64,000 nucleotides of DNA. Source: Sympetrum striolatum. Lineage: Eukaryota; Arthropoda; Insecta; Odonata; Libellulidae. The notes beneath the pieces were generated by a model, which worked only from the letters and a program-made list of their open reading frames with translations, was not told the origin of the DNA and did not search any database. The first letter of the stretch is position 1. Every line of letters starts with the position of its first letter. Of the stretch, positions 10,333 to 23,109 are shown piece after piece. The stretch covers positions 90,810,254 through 90,874,253 of the forward strand of contig OX388343.1 in the NCBI GenBank assembly GCA_947579665.1, read 5' to 3'. The translations under genes and the position numbers were made by a program.

Positions 10333-12644
10333 AGACTTTTTTTCAGTTCGTTTTTCATTGGAAATTTTCCTGGGTGCTTGCCGTTATGTGCAATATACCT
10401 TTAACCCTTTCCACATAATCTTCTACATATCATCTATTTGTAAAGATAAATATTCAACGATTGACGAAAGCAGATTTAGTGAAGATCGCAAACGTTTCCC
10501 AGATTCAGTGATTGTAATCTTTGGGTGAGCTGTGAAGTTGCATCTAAATTTCCAACATGGCATGCCTAATCAAAAAGGTAAAGCCTGTTTCTACGCAAGA
10601 AGTGATTGATTTATTGTTTTTCGAGTGCGTCCATTGTGGGTAAGATTCAATCTTTGTGTCGTAGGTGCTTTAAGTTTGTTTCTGAATTATGATTACATTA
10701 GTGTTATTTTGAGAGTGATATTTCTTGACCTATTTCTGTGGTGTTTAATCATCCTTTATCCATGAGTGCAATTTTCGAAATATCTCCTTATTTATGTGAT
10801 CTTCGAATATTTGTAGACTTCATAACAAATTTCTTTTCTTTGTTCATTGGTTTGCGAATAAATATATCGTAACATTTGCAATCTAAATAAGATTATGAGG
10901 AATCAACACTGCAACAATATTATTTATCAATTTAATTTCCCCGTTGAGATTCAACAGGCGCAATCTCTTGGTGCCCCACGCGATCTTTTCCTAAGGAATT
11001 TTTCGACTCCGCGATCTTTCTTTTTATATTTAAATGATGCGATCCTTTTAATGGGATATGGAAGCTGGATCGGAAGGTCCACTTAACGGGTCAATGGATT
11101 ATTGCTGAGTTCTTGTGGAAATATTCAAAACTAGTCCAATTTCGACTAGGTTACCTCTGTTTTTTTAAATATTAGGTCCGAAATAACGGCAAAAATGGTA
11201 AGTTTTCTCCCATTTTATCGCAAATTGCTTGAAAAAATCTACTTTTCTTCAATATACCGGACATTCCGTGTAAATTTCCCATGCGAATCAAAATACGAAT
11301 AGCCGTACTGGAATTTTAAGAAAAGTTAGAAATATATAGAATACTTTGACAAAGATTACCGGTTTTCTCTGACTTCTGCGTAAATCGCTTCAAAATGGAA
11401 TTTGGTTATCATTTCTCAGATTGTTCTCATATATCTCTTCAAAACCTGTAAATTGGAAATAGTTAACAAATATTTTACGTAAAGGGAGCAAAATAAATCA
11501 AATATTTTGCCAGAATGCCAAGATTTCGCCAATTTCCTCCTAAATTGCTTGCAAAAAATGTAATTTTTGTCAATATTTTGTACGACCTCTTAGAAATCTT
11601 CAAAGTGAGGACATGCTTGACTACGTATACTAGGTTTGAAGCTATAAAGAGAAGTAATTTAGGCAGAAATGCCGTATTCTCCGATTTCTTCCTAACCCGA
11701 TGGTAAAAAAGGTTTATTTTATTTATTTTTCATCAAGTATATTTAGCACAAACATTCATTTTTATAGGCAATGCTCTGTCTGATATCATAAACATCTTTA
11801 AAACGAGATCAAATTCAACTATGAGTACTTGTGTTTTAAGCAAGTAAGCTCCATAAAACATAAAATTTGGGCCAAAATGCGAAGTTTTCGAAGATTTCTT
11901 CGTTATTTGTTGATAAAATTGCCTTTAATTATTTTTGCTGAGGTCTCGTGGAAATATTCAAAACGAGTCCAATTTCGACTTGTTTTGATATATTTTGCTT
12001 AGCATATTAGGTCCAAATAACTTCAAATGATTGCAAAATTCCCAAATCTCCCATCAATCTCCCATTCAATCGCAAATTGCTTAAAAAAATCAACTTTCAT
12101 TCAACCTACCAAATATTATCTGTAAATTTTCCAAGTGTATACAATAGGCGTACCAGAGCTTTAACAAAAGCAAGAAATATATAGAACATTTTATCGAATA
12201 TTCCCAGTTTTCCCTTATTTCTCCGTAAATTGCTTCAAAATGAAAATTGTTTATTATTTTTCGGACGGTCTCTTAATAACTAGTATAATACGAAAAGTTA
12301 ACGAATAATTTAACTAAAGAGAGGAATATAATTAAACATTTTGTCCAAAATGGGAAGTTTCCGCCAATATCTTCGTAAATGCTTGAAAAATGAAATTTCT
12401 GTAAATATTTTGAACGACCAATATAAAAAACCACAAAGCGAGACAAAATGTTTACTTGGATTTGAAGAGGCAAAGTAATTTGGGCTGAAATGCCGTATTT
12501 GCCAATTTCTTTGTAAACTGATTGTAAAAATGGTTTCTTTTATTTATTAATTGCAAGTCCCACAAACATTCCTTTTTTGGACTAATGCAAAAATAGATGT
12601 TAAAAAAACAATCAAACAAGACCATTCCACAATCAAAAAAAATC

Positions 12645-12727
12645 AGACTAGCCTGGATTCGAACCCACGTCCGAGAGGCTAGAGCGAACCGTGAGAGTGA
12701 CGGTAACCACTCGGCCACCATGGCCGG
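12645..12727 (-). tRNA. tRNA-Ser-like sequence, unit 4
   Basis: Same structure as the unit 1 copy, with small differences (GAACCGTGAGAGTGACGGTAAC on the plus strand, one base shorter). The T8 run downstream is kept. Confidence 0.55.
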
Positions 12728-13888
12728 TGACGTATTTCCTCTTCTTAAATTGCCCGCGAAAAATTAAATTCCTTGGATAATATTTGGAAATATCACGTTA
12801 AATCTTCTGAACGACTCCCATTTCGACTACGTTCATAATATAATCAAAATATCATAATAAATCGTATTTACAGCAATTTTAACTTAAGAGGAAAATATAG
12901 ATCACTAAAAGAGACGCTTTCATTCATTCGCAATGCCCACACTACGCAGAATCACTTTTTGAAGATTCGAATGGCCCACCTACCATAAATGCATCGTGGG
13001 AAAAAAAAGTAGGGAACTCGGATAAAAATTACGATTTTTGATGGCCTGTTACGGCCGAATGGGTGCAGATTTTTCCACAAAACTTTATAATTTTGTTTTT
13101 TAAATTCTTTAGCTTACTTTTGACCTCGGAAGAAGCTTACGATGCTGCTCCAAGTATATCCACGAATAAGCTGAATGGACATTGAAATGTATTGAATTGC
13201 AAAGTGAATATGCAATAAAAAGTGTTTCATAGAAATTAATCACGTAATACGGAAGATTTCTGATTATTAAGCTCGCGAAATTAATCCATATCGTACTTAT
13301 TGTTGAAACTACAATGGGAGAAATAAAGATGGGAGTCGATAACGTAAGACGTAAGAGGTGCAGCGAATGGCATGACCCCATTCCTGAAGGTGCGCATCAA
13401 ATTCGCGGCAAAATTAAATTTCAATGTCCCGAGCTCGAATTTCGGGGTGCCCATTTCTTTTGATGCGGCGTTATTTTCGAGTAAATGCGGTATTATGTAA
13501 TTGATTCATGCATCATAAGGAACCTGCGTCATCTTGTATAAAATGGGGTCAGAAAACTGCTCAATAATCGTCGAAAAATAATGCTGTGTCATTATATGAT
13601 CTTAAATAAATATGTTATGTCTCGAAAAAAGGTTTTTCTGTAAAAGCAATGAGTATACCTGTATTAAACGTATCAGAAGATAATAAATTGATTAGCTTAA
13701 AATCGAGCCAAAACTTGAATTCGTTTTCCTGGATCTATTTTATGCTAACTTTGAAAGTAAAGGTAAATTAAAATCAAAGTTTGCTATTTTAAAGGAAAAC
13801 CGGACTTCTTTTAATTAGATTCAAGTCTATCGTAATTTTTTCACGCATTTCATTGTACTCCGTACGAAAAACGGGCAAGAAAAAAGTC

Positions 13889-14075
13889 TGACGGGACCGG
13901 AAATCGAACCCGGGATCTTCCTCTCCAAGGGACAGTTGGATGAATGCCTTAACCAGCTCGGCCATCCGGCCAGAAAAGGTTTCTCTTGCCGGTTTGAGCT
14001 CGGGCCAGATAGCCTAGATGGTTAAAGCTCTCTTCCAGAGAGACGAAGATCCCGGCGTCGATACCGGCCCCGTCA
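13889..14075. tRNA. Head-to-head tRNA-like pair, unit 5
   Basis: Minus-strand member about 13889-13972, with one T-stem change. Plus-strand member about 14003-14075, with B box GGCGTCGATACC and one base lost after it, so its T-stem no longer pairs fully. Confidence 0.5.
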
Positions 14076-15656
14076 GACTTTTTTTCAGTTCGTTTTTCAT
14101 TGGAAATTTTCCTGGGTGCTTGCCGTTATGTGCAATATACCTTTAACCCTTTCCACATAATCTTCTACATATCATCTATTTGTAAAGATAAATATTCAAC
14201 GATTGACGAAAGCAGATTTAGTGAAGATCGCAAACGTTTCCCAGATTCAGTGATTGTAATCTTTGGGTGAGCTGTGAAGTTGCATCTAAATTTCCAACAT
14301 GGCATGTCTAATCAAAAAGGTAAAGCCTGTTTCTACGCAAGAAGTGATTGATTTATTGTTTTTCGAGTGCGTCCATTGTGGGTAAGATTCAATCTTTGTG
14401 TCGTAGGTGCTTTACGTTTGTTTCTGAATTATGATTACATTTGTGTTATTTTGAGAGTGATATTTCTTGACCTATTTCTGTGGTGTTTAATCATCCTTTA
14501 TCCTTGAGTGCAATTTTCGAAATATCTCCTTATTTATGTGATCTTCGAATATTTGTAGACTTCATTACAAATTTCTTTTCTTTGTTCATTGGTTTGCGAA
14601 TAAATATATCGTAACATTTGCAATCTAAATAAGATTATGAGGAATCAACACTGCAACAATATTATTTATCAATTTAATTTCCCCGTTGAGATTCAACAGG
14701 CGCAGTCTCTTTGTGCCCCACGCGATCTTTTCCTAAGGAATTTTTCGACTCCGCGATCTTTCTTTTTATATTTAAATGATGCGATCCTTTTAATGGGATA
14801 TGGAAGCTGGATCGGAAGGTCCACTTAACGGGTCAATGGATTATTGCTGAGTTCTTGTGGAAATATTCAAAACTAGTCCAATTTCGACTAGGTTACCTCT
14901 GTTTTTTTAAATATTAGGTCCGAAATAACGGCAAAAATGGTAAGTTTTCTCCCATTTTATCGCAAATTGCTTGAAAAAATCTACTTTTCTTCAATATACC
15001 GGACATTCCGTGTAAATTTCCCATGCGAATCAAAATACGAATAGCCGTACTGGAATTTTAAGAAAAGTTAGAAATATATAGAATACTTTGACAAAGATTA
15101 CCGGTTTTCTCTGACTTCTGCGTAAATCGCTTCAAAATGGAATTTGGTTATCATTTCTCGGAATGTTCTCGTATATCTCTTCAAAACCTGTAAATTGGAA
15201 ATAGTTAACAAATATTTTACGTAAAGGGAGCAAAATAAATCAAATATTTTGCCAGAATGCCAAGATTTCGCCAATTTCCTCCTAAATTGCTTGCAAAAAA
15301 TGTAATTTTTGTCAATATTTTGTACGACCTCTTAGAAATCTTCAAAGTGAGGACATGCTTGACTACGTATACTAGGTTTGAAGCTATAAAGAGAAGTAAT
15401 TTAGGCAGAAATGCCGTATTCTCCGATTTCTTCCTAAACCGATGGTAAAAAAGGTTTATTTTATTTATTTTTCATCAAGTATATTTAGCACAAACATTCA
15501 TTTTTATAGGCAATGCTCTGTCTGATATCATAAACATCTTTAAAACGAGATCAAATTCAACTATGAGTACTTGTGTTTTAAGCAAGTAAGCTCCATAAAA
15601 CATAACATTTGGGCCAAAATGCGAAGTTTTCGAAGATTTCTTCGTTATTTGTTGAT

Positions 15657-16241
15657 GCCTATGTCAATTTCTATGTATGAACCCTGCAAGCCGCCTTTCG
15701 GCGTGTGGCAGGGGGTGCAAGCACCTTGACTCTATTTTCCTAAACGGTTGCTTTCGCGTATACTTCGCGGAAAAAATGAATTTTTGAAACGATTCTTTTT
15801 AGCATCTATTTCCCTTATCTTTCGGGCAGTATCAGCACGGCCCATATAACAGGGGGGTCGCATTATATCGGTTACATCATCTGAAAACGTAGTTTCTCTG
15901 AACTTATTTAATAAATTTCTCCTTTGAATTTTTCTTCTATCTTCTAATGATTCCCATCCCGCGTCCTGTAACATCTGAGTGACACTCGCTGTTTTATCGT
16001 AGCAATTCTTTACAAATCGTATCGCTTTCCGTTGTACTTTTTCTAAATCCCGAATATGACATTTCTCGGCGGGGTCCCATACACTACATGCATACTCAAG
16101 GTGAGGCCTAACTAACGCTAAGTAGCATCGCTCGCGAACCTTTTCTTCGCTCCTACCGACTATTCTTTTAACGAAGCCGAGTTTCTTAAGTGTTTTTCCA
16201 CATATATTTCGGATGTGGGCACTCCATGATAGATTACTTAA
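15657..16241 (-). mobile_element. 5'-truncated CR1-like LINE in unit 5
   Basis: 585-bp insertion flanked by the 7-bp direct repeat TGTTGAT (15650-15656 and 16242-16248). Read on the minus strand it encodes the end of a non-LTR reverse transcriptase, then a short 3' UTR with two stem-loops and a tail of short repeats, a typical CR1/L2-type 3' end without poly(A). Truncation at the 5' end and the target duplication show normal target-primed insertion. Confidence 0.85.
15732..16241 (-). pseudogene. C-terminal part of CR1-like LINE reverse transcriptase (unit 5)
   Basis: An open frame of about 169 codons runs from the truncation point to a stop at 15732. It contains HIRNICGKTLKKLGF, the block RPHLEYACSVWDP typical of the post-RT region of CR1/Jockey-group LINEs, KVQRKAIRFV, and SVTQMLQDAGWESLEDRR. 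The N-terminal endonuclease and catalytic RT core are absent, so it is a dead fragment with no promoter of its own. Confidence 0.8.
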
Positions 16242-16980
16242 TGTTGATAAAATTGCCTTTAATTTATTTTTGCTGAGGTCTCGTGGAAATATTCAAAACG
16301 AGTCCAAATTCGACTTGGTTTGATCTATTTTGCTTAGCATATTAGGTCCAAATAACTTCAAATGCTTGCAAAATTCCCATTTCTCCCATCAATCTCCCAT
16401 TCAATCGCGAATTGCTTAAAAAAATCAACTTTCATTCAACCTACCAAATATTTTCTGTAAATTTTCCAAGTGTATACAATTGGCGTACCAGAGCTTTAAC
16501 AAAAGCAAGAAATATATAGAACATTTTATCGAATATTCCCAGTTTTCCCTTATTTCTCCGTAAATTGCTTCAAAATGAAAATTGTTTATTATTTTTTTGA
16601 CGGTCTCTTAATAACTAGTATAATACGAAAAGTTCACGAAAAATTTAACTAAAGAGAGGAATATAATTAAACATTTTGCCCAAAATGGGAAGTTTCCGCC
16701 AATATCTTCGTAAATGCTTGAAAAATGAAATTTCTGTAAATATTTTGAATGACCAATATAAAAAACCACAAAGCGAGACAAAATGTTTCCTTGGATTCGA
16801 AGAGCCAAAGTAATTTGGGCTGAAATTCCGTATTCGCCAATTTCTTTGTAAACTGATTGTAAAAATGGTTTCTTTTATTTATTAATTTCAAGTCCCACAA
16901 ACATTCATTTTATGGAGTACTGCAAAAATAGATGTTAAAAAAACAATCAAACTAGACCATTCCACAATCAAAAAAAATCA

Positions 16981-17063
16981 GACTAGCCTGGATTCGAACC
17001 CACGTCCGAGAGGCTAGAGCGAAACCGTGAGAGTGACGATAACCACTCGGCCACCATGGCCGG
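16981..17063 (-). tRNA. tRNA-Ser-like sequence, unit 5
   Basis: Same structure as the unit 1 copy, with D-arm GGCCGAGTGGTTATCG and T loop TTCGAAT on the minus strand. Confidence 0.55.
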
Positions 17064-18225
17064 TGACGTATTTCCTCTTCTTAAATTGCCCGCGAAAAAT
17101 TAAATTCCTTGGATAATATTTGGAAATATCACGTTAAATCTTCTGAACGAGTCCCATTTCGACAACGTTCATAATTATAATCAAAATATCATAATAAATC
17201 GTATTTACAGCAATTTTAACTTAAGAGGAAAATAAAGATCACTAAAGGAGACGCTTTCATTCATTCGCAATGCCCACACTACTCAGAATCACTTTTTGAA
17301 GATTCGAATGGCCCACCTACCCATAATGCATCGTGGGAAAGAAAAGTAGGGAACTCGGATAAAAATTACGATTTTTGATGGCCTGTTACGGCCGAATGGG
17401 TGCAGATTTTTCCACAAAACTTTATAATTTTGTTTTTTAAATTCTTTAGTTTACTTTTGACCTTAGAAAAAGCTTACGATGCTGCTCCAAGTCTATCCAC
17501 GAATGTGCTGAATGGACATTGAAATGTATTGAATTGCAAAGGGAATATGCAATAAAATATGTTTCATAGAAATTAATCACGTAATACGGAAGATTTCTGA
17601 TTATTAAGCTCGCGAAATTAATCCATATCGTACTTATTGTTGAAACTACAATGGGAGAAATAAAGATGGGAGTCGATAACGTAAGACGTACGAGGTGCAG
17701 CGAATGGCATGACCGCATTCCTGAAGGTGCGCATCAAATTCGCGGCAAAATTAAATTTCAATGTCCCGAGCTCGAATTTCGGGGTGCCCATTTCTTTTGA
17801 TGCGGCGTTATTTTCGATTAAATGCGGTATTATGTAATTGATTCATGCATCATAAGGAACCTGCGTCATCTTGTATAAAATGGGGAAAGAAAACTGCTCA
17901 ATAATCGTCGAAAAATAATGCTGTGTCATTATATGATCTTAAATAAATATGTTATATCTCGAAAAAAGGTTTTTCGGCAAAAGCAATGAGTATACCTGTA
18001 TTTAACATATCAGAAGATAATAAATAGATGAGCTAAAAATCGAGCCAAAACCTGAATTCGTTTTCCTGGATCTATTTTATGCTAACTTTGAAAGTAAAGG
18101 TAAATTAAAATCAAAGTTTGCTATTTTAAAGGAAAACCGGACTTCTTTTAATTAGATTCAAGTCCATCGTCATTTTTTCACGCATTTCTTTGTACTCCGT
18201 ACGAAAAACGGGCAAGAAAAAAGTC

Positions 18226-18412
18226 TGACGGGACCGGGAATCGAACCCGGGATCTTCCTCTCCATGGGACAGTTGGAAGAGTGCCTTAACCAGCTCGGCC
18301 ATCCGGCCAGAAAACTTTTCTCACGCCGGTTTGAGCTCGGGCCAGATAGCCTAGATGGTTAAAGCTCTCTTCCAGAGAGACGAAGATCCCGGATTCGATA
18401 CCCGGCCCCGTC
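18226..18412. tRNA. Head-to-head tRNA-like pair, unit 6 (exemplar of the inverted repeat)
   Basis: Minus-strand member about 18226-18309, plus-strand member about 18339-18412. Their 3' ends form an inverted repeat: arms 18223-18256 and 18383-18416 match at about 31 of 34 positions across a ~126-bp spacer. Each arm carries a T-arm (B box) and the 3' end GTCAGAC that precedes the T-run. The plus-strand T-loop here starts GGATTCGATACC. Confidence 0.6.
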
Positions 18413-19983
18413 AGACTTTTTTTCAGTTCGTTTTTCATTGGAAATTTTCCTGGGTGCTTGCCGTTATGTGCAATATACCTTTCCACATAATCTTCTACAT
18501 ATCATCTATTTGTAAAGATAAATATTCAACGATTGACGAAAGCAGATTTAGTGAAGATCGCAAACGTTTCCCAGATTCAGTGATTGTATTCTTTGGGTGA
18601 GCTGTGAAGTTGCATCTAAATTTCCAACATGGCATGCCTAATCAAAAAGGTAAAGCCTGTTTCTACGCAAGAAGTGATTGATTTATTGTTTTTCGAGTGC
18701 CTCCATTGGGGGTAAGATCTTTGTGTCGTAGGTGCTTTACGTTTGTTTCTGAATTATGATTACATTAGTGTTATTTTGAGAGTGATATTTCTTGACCTAT
18801 TTCTGTGGAGTTTAATCATCCTTTATCCTTGAGTGTAATTTTCGAAATATCTCCTTATTTATGTGATCTTCGAATATTTGTAGACTTCATTACAAATTTC
18901 ATTTCTTTGTTCATTGGTTTGCGAATAAATATATCGTAAAATTTGCAATCTAAATAAGATTATGAGGAATCAACACTGCAAAAATATTATTTATCAATTT
19001 AATTTCCCCGTTGAGATTCAACAGGCGCAATCTCTTGGTGCCCCACGCGATCTTTTCCTAAGGAATTTTTCGACTCGGCGATCTTTCTTTCTATATTTAA
19101 ATGATGCGATCCTTTTAATGGGATATAGAAGCTGGATCGGAAGGTCCAGTTAACGGATCAATGGATTATTGCTGATTTCTTGTGGAAATATTAAAAACTA
19201 GTCCAATTTCGACTAGGTTACCTCTGTTTTTTAAAATATTAGGTCCGAAATAACGGCAAAAATGGTAAGTATTCTCCCATTTTATCGCAAATTGCTGGAA
19301 AAAATCTACTTTTCTTTAATATACCGGACATTCCGTGTAAATTTCCCATGCGAATCGAAATACGAATAGCCGTACTGGAATTTTAAGAAAAGTTAGAAAT
19401 ATATATATATATATTTTGACAAAGATTACCGGTTTTCTCTGACTTCTGCGTAAATCGCTTCAAAATGGAATTTTGTTATCATTTCTCGGAATGTTCTCGT
19501 ATATCCCTTCAAAACCTGTAAATTGGAATTAGTTAACAAATATTTTACGTAAAGGGAGCAAAATAAATCAAATATTTTGCCAGAATGCCAAGATTTCGCC
19601 AATTTCCTCCTAAATTGCTTGCAAAAAATGTAATTTTTGTCAATATTTTGTACGACCTCTTAGAAATCTTCAAAGTGAGGACATGCTTGTCTACGTATAC
19701 TAGGTTTGAAGCTATAAAGAGAAGTAATTTAGGCAGAAATGCCGTATTCTCCGATTTCTTCCTAAACCGATGGTAAAAAAGGTTTATTTTATTTATTTTT
19801 CATCAAGTATATTTAGCACAAACATTCATTTTATAGGCAATGCTCTGTCTGATATCATAAACATCTTTAAAACGAGATCAAATTTAACTATGAGTACTTG
19901 TGTTTCAAGCAAGTAAGCTCCATAAAACATAAAATTTGGGCCAAAATGCGAAGTTTTCGAAGATTTCTTCGTTATTTGTTGAT

Positions 19984-20568
19984 GCCTATGTCTATGTCTA
20001 TGTATGAACCCTGCAAGCCGCCTTTCGGCGTAAGGCAGGGGGTGCAAGCACCTTGACTCTATTTTCCTAAACGGTTGCTTTCGCGTATACTTCGCGGAAA
20101 AAATGAATTTTTGAAATGATTCGTTTTAGCATCTATTTCCCTAATCTTTCGGGCAGTATCAGCACGGCCCATATAACAGGGGGGTCGCATTATATCGGTT
20201 ACATCATCTGAAAACGTAGTTTCTCTGAACTTATTTAATAAATTTCTCCTTTGAATTTTTGTTCTATCTTCTAATGATTCCCATCCCGCGTCCTGTAACA
20301 TCTGAGTGACACTCGCTGTTTTATCGTAGCAATTCTTTACAAATCGTATCGCTTTCCGTTGTACTTTTTCTAAATCCCGAATATGACATTTCTCGGCGGG
20401 GTCCCATACACTACATGCATACTCAAGGTGAGGCCTAACTAACGCTAAGTAGCATCGCTCGCGAACCTTTTCTTCGCTCCTACCGGCTATTCTTTTAACG
20501 AAGCCGAGTTTCTTAAGTGTTTTTCCACATATATTTCGGATGTTGGCACTCCATGATAGATTACTTAA
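19984..20568 (-). mobile_element. 5'-truncated CR1-like LINE in unit 6
   Basis: Same 585-bp length, same truncation point and same TGTTGAT flanks (19977-19983 and 20569-20575) as in unit 5. One ancestral insertion was therefore copied with the unit. The tail here reads GCCTATGTCTATGTCTATGT, differing slightly in the short repeat. Confidence 0.85.
20059..20568 (-). pseudogene. C-terminal part of CR1-like LINE reverse transcriptase (unit 6)
   Basis: Same fragment as in unit 5 with a few substitutions, such as DAKTNHFKNS for DAKKNRFKNS near the end. The frame is still open to the stop at 20059, so little time has passed since it was copied. Confidence 0.8.
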
Positions 20569-21306
20569 TGTTGATAAAATTGCCTTTAATTTATTTTTGC
20601 TGAGGTCTCGTGGAAATATTCAAAGCTAGTCCAATTTCGACTTGGTTTGATCTATTTTGCTTAGCATATTAGGTCCAAATAACTTCAAATGCTTGCAAAA
20701 TTCCCATTTCTCCCATCAATCTCCCATTCAATCGCGAATTGCTTAAAAAAATCAACTTTCATTCAACCTACCAAATATTATCTGTAAATTTTCCAAGTGT
20801 ATACAATTGGCGTACCAGAGCTTTAACAAAAGCAAGAAATATATTGAACATTTTATCGAATATTCCCAGTTTTCCCTTATTTCTCCGTAAATTGCTTCAA
20901 AATGAAAATTGTTTATTATTTTTCGGACGGTCTCTTAATAACTAGTATAATACGAAAAGTTCACGAAAAATTTAACTAAAGAGAGGAATACAATTAAACA
21001 TTTTGTCCAAAATGGGAAGTTTCCGCCAATATCTTCGTAAATGCTTGAAAAATGAAATTTCTGTAAATATTTTGAACGACCAATATAAAAAACCACAAAG
21101 CGAGACAAAATGTTTCCTTGGATTCGAAGAGCCAAAGTAATTTGGGCTGAAATTCCGTATTCGCCAATTTCTTTGTAAACTGATTGTAAAAATGGTTTCT
21201 TTTATTTATTAATTTCAAGTCCCACAAACATTCATTTTATGGAGTACTGCAAAAATAGATGTTGAAAAAACAATCAAACTAGACCATTACACAATCAAAA
21301 AAAATC

Positions 21307-21390
21307 AGACTAGCCTGGATTCGAACCCACGTCCGAGAGGCTAGAACGAAATCGTGAGAGTGACGATAACCACTCGGCCACCATGGCCGG
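21307..21390 (-). tRNA. tRNA-Ser-like sequence, unit 6
   Basis: Same structure as the other copies, with small changes in the variable arm. The T8 run downstream is kept. Confidence 0.55.
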
Positions 21391-22429
21391 TGACGTATTT
21401 CCTCTTCTTAAATTGCCCGCGAAAAATTAAATTCCTTGGATAATATCACGTTAAATCTTCTGAACGAGTCCCATTTCGACTACGTTCATAATTATAATCG
21501 AAATATCATAATAAATCGTATTTAAAGCAATTTTAACTTAAGAGGAAAATAAAGATCACTAAAAGAGACGCTTTCATTCATTCGCAATGCCCACACTACG
21601 CAGAATCACTTTTTGAAGATTCGAATGGCCCACCTACCCATAATGCATCGTGGGAAAGAAAAGTAGGGAACTTGGATAAAAATTACGATTTTTGATGGCC
21701 TGTTACGGCCGAATGGGTGCAGATTTTTCCACAAAACTTTATAATTTTGTTTTTTAAATTCTTTAGTTTACTTTTGACCTTAGAAAAAGCATACGATGCT
21801 GCTCCAAGTCTATCCACGAATGTGCTGAATGGACATTGAAATGTATTGAATTGCAAAGGGAATATGCAATAAAAAATGTTTCATAGAAATTAATCACGTA
21901 ATACGGAAGATTTCTGATTATTAAGCTCGCGAAATTAATCCATATCGTACTTATTGTTGAAACTACAATGGGAGAAATAAAGATGGGAGTCGATAACGTA
22001 AGACGTACGAGGTGCAGCGAATGGCATGACCGCATTCCTGAAGGTGCGCATCAAATTCGCGGCAAAATTAAATTTCAATGTCCCGAGCTCGAATTTCGGG
22101 GTGCCCATTTCTTTTGATGCGGCGTTATTTTCGAGTAAATGCGGTATTATGTTATTGATTCATGCATCATAAGGTACCTGCGTCATCTTGTATAAAATGG
22201 GGAAAGAAAACTGCTCAATAATCGTCGAAAATTAATGCTCTGTCATTATATGATCTTAAATAAATATGTTATATCTCGAAAAAAGGTTTTTCGGTAAAAG
22301 CAATGAGTATACCTGTATTTAACATATCAGAAGATAATAAATAGATTAGCTAAAAATCGAGCCAAAACTTGAATTCGTTTTTCTGGATCTATTTTATTCT
22401 AACTTTGAAAGTAAAGGTAAATTAAAATC

Positions 22430-22938
22430 AAAGTTTGCTATTTTAAAGGAAAACCGGACTTCTTTTAATTAGATTCAAATCTATCGTCATTTTTTCACGC
22501 ATTTCTTTGTACTCCGTTCGAAAAACGGGCAAGAAAAAAGTCTGACGGGACCGGGAATCGAACCCGGGATCTTCCTCTCCATGGGACAGTTGGAAGAGTG
22601 CCTTTACCAGCTCGGCCATCCGGCCAGAAAACTTTTCTCACGCCGGTTTGAGCTCGGGCCAGATAGCCTAGATGGTTAAAGCTCTCTTCCAGAGAGACGA
22701 AGATCGCGGGTTCGATACCCGGCCCCGTCAGACTTTTTTTCAGTTCGTTTTTCATTGGAAATTTTCCTGGGTGCTTGCCGTTATGTGCAATATACACTTT
22801 CCACATAATCTTCTACATATCATCTATTTGTAAAGATAAATATTCAACGATTGACGAAAGCAGATTTAGTGAAGATCGCAAACGTTTCCCAGATTCAGTG
22901 ATTGTAATCTTTGGGTCAGCCCTTAAGTTGCATCTAAA
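22430..22938 (+). repeat. Macrosatellite unit 7, truncated by LINE (subfamily A)
   Basis: The first ~509 bp of a unit, including the tRNA-like pair, then it breaks at GCATCTAAA against the 5' end of the L1/Tx1-like LINE. The remaining ~3.2 kb of this unit is missing from the window. Confidence 0.85.
22543..22730. tRNA. Head-to-head tRNA-like pair, unit 7
   Basis: Minus-strand member about 22543-22627. Plus-strand member about 22657-22730, with intact B box GGTTCGATACC but one change in the T stem (GATCGCGGG). Confidence 0.55.
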
Positions 22939-23109
22939 AAAAGTTGCGTTCTAGCTGTGTCAGAGTGTGGACCTGTTCTGAGAGTCGGTGTCGAACGTGC
23001 ATTCTCCCTTGCGGGAGCTTTTCCCATTCCCAAAGTGGGGTATTATACTCCCCTTTTGCGGGGAAAATGATTCTTTTTTTTGTGGTGAAGTGAATTTACG
23101 GAGGAAGAT

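Larger units (their letters stand above)
10034..13775 (+). repeat. Macrosatellite unit 4 (subfamily A)
   Basis: Full 3742-bp unit with an empty LINE site: TTATTTGTTGATAAAATTGC reads through at about 11908. It therefore shows the pre-insertion state. It carries the tRNA-like pair and the tRNA-Ser-like sequence and no gene. Confidence 0.9.
13776..18112 (+). repeat. Macrosatellite unit 5 with LINE insertion (subfamily A)
   Basis: A 4337-bp unit: a standard unit plus a 585-bp LINE and a 7-bp target duplication. Outside the insertion it matches unit 4 closely at the 5' end, and unit 6 further on. Confidence 0.9.
18113..22429 (+). repeat. Macrosatellite unit 6 with LINE insertion (subfamily A)
   Basis: A 4317-bp unit with the same LINE at the same site as unit 5. 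It also has a short AT microsatellite (ATATATATATAT) at about 19400, where other units have ATATATAGAATA. Confidence 0.9.
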
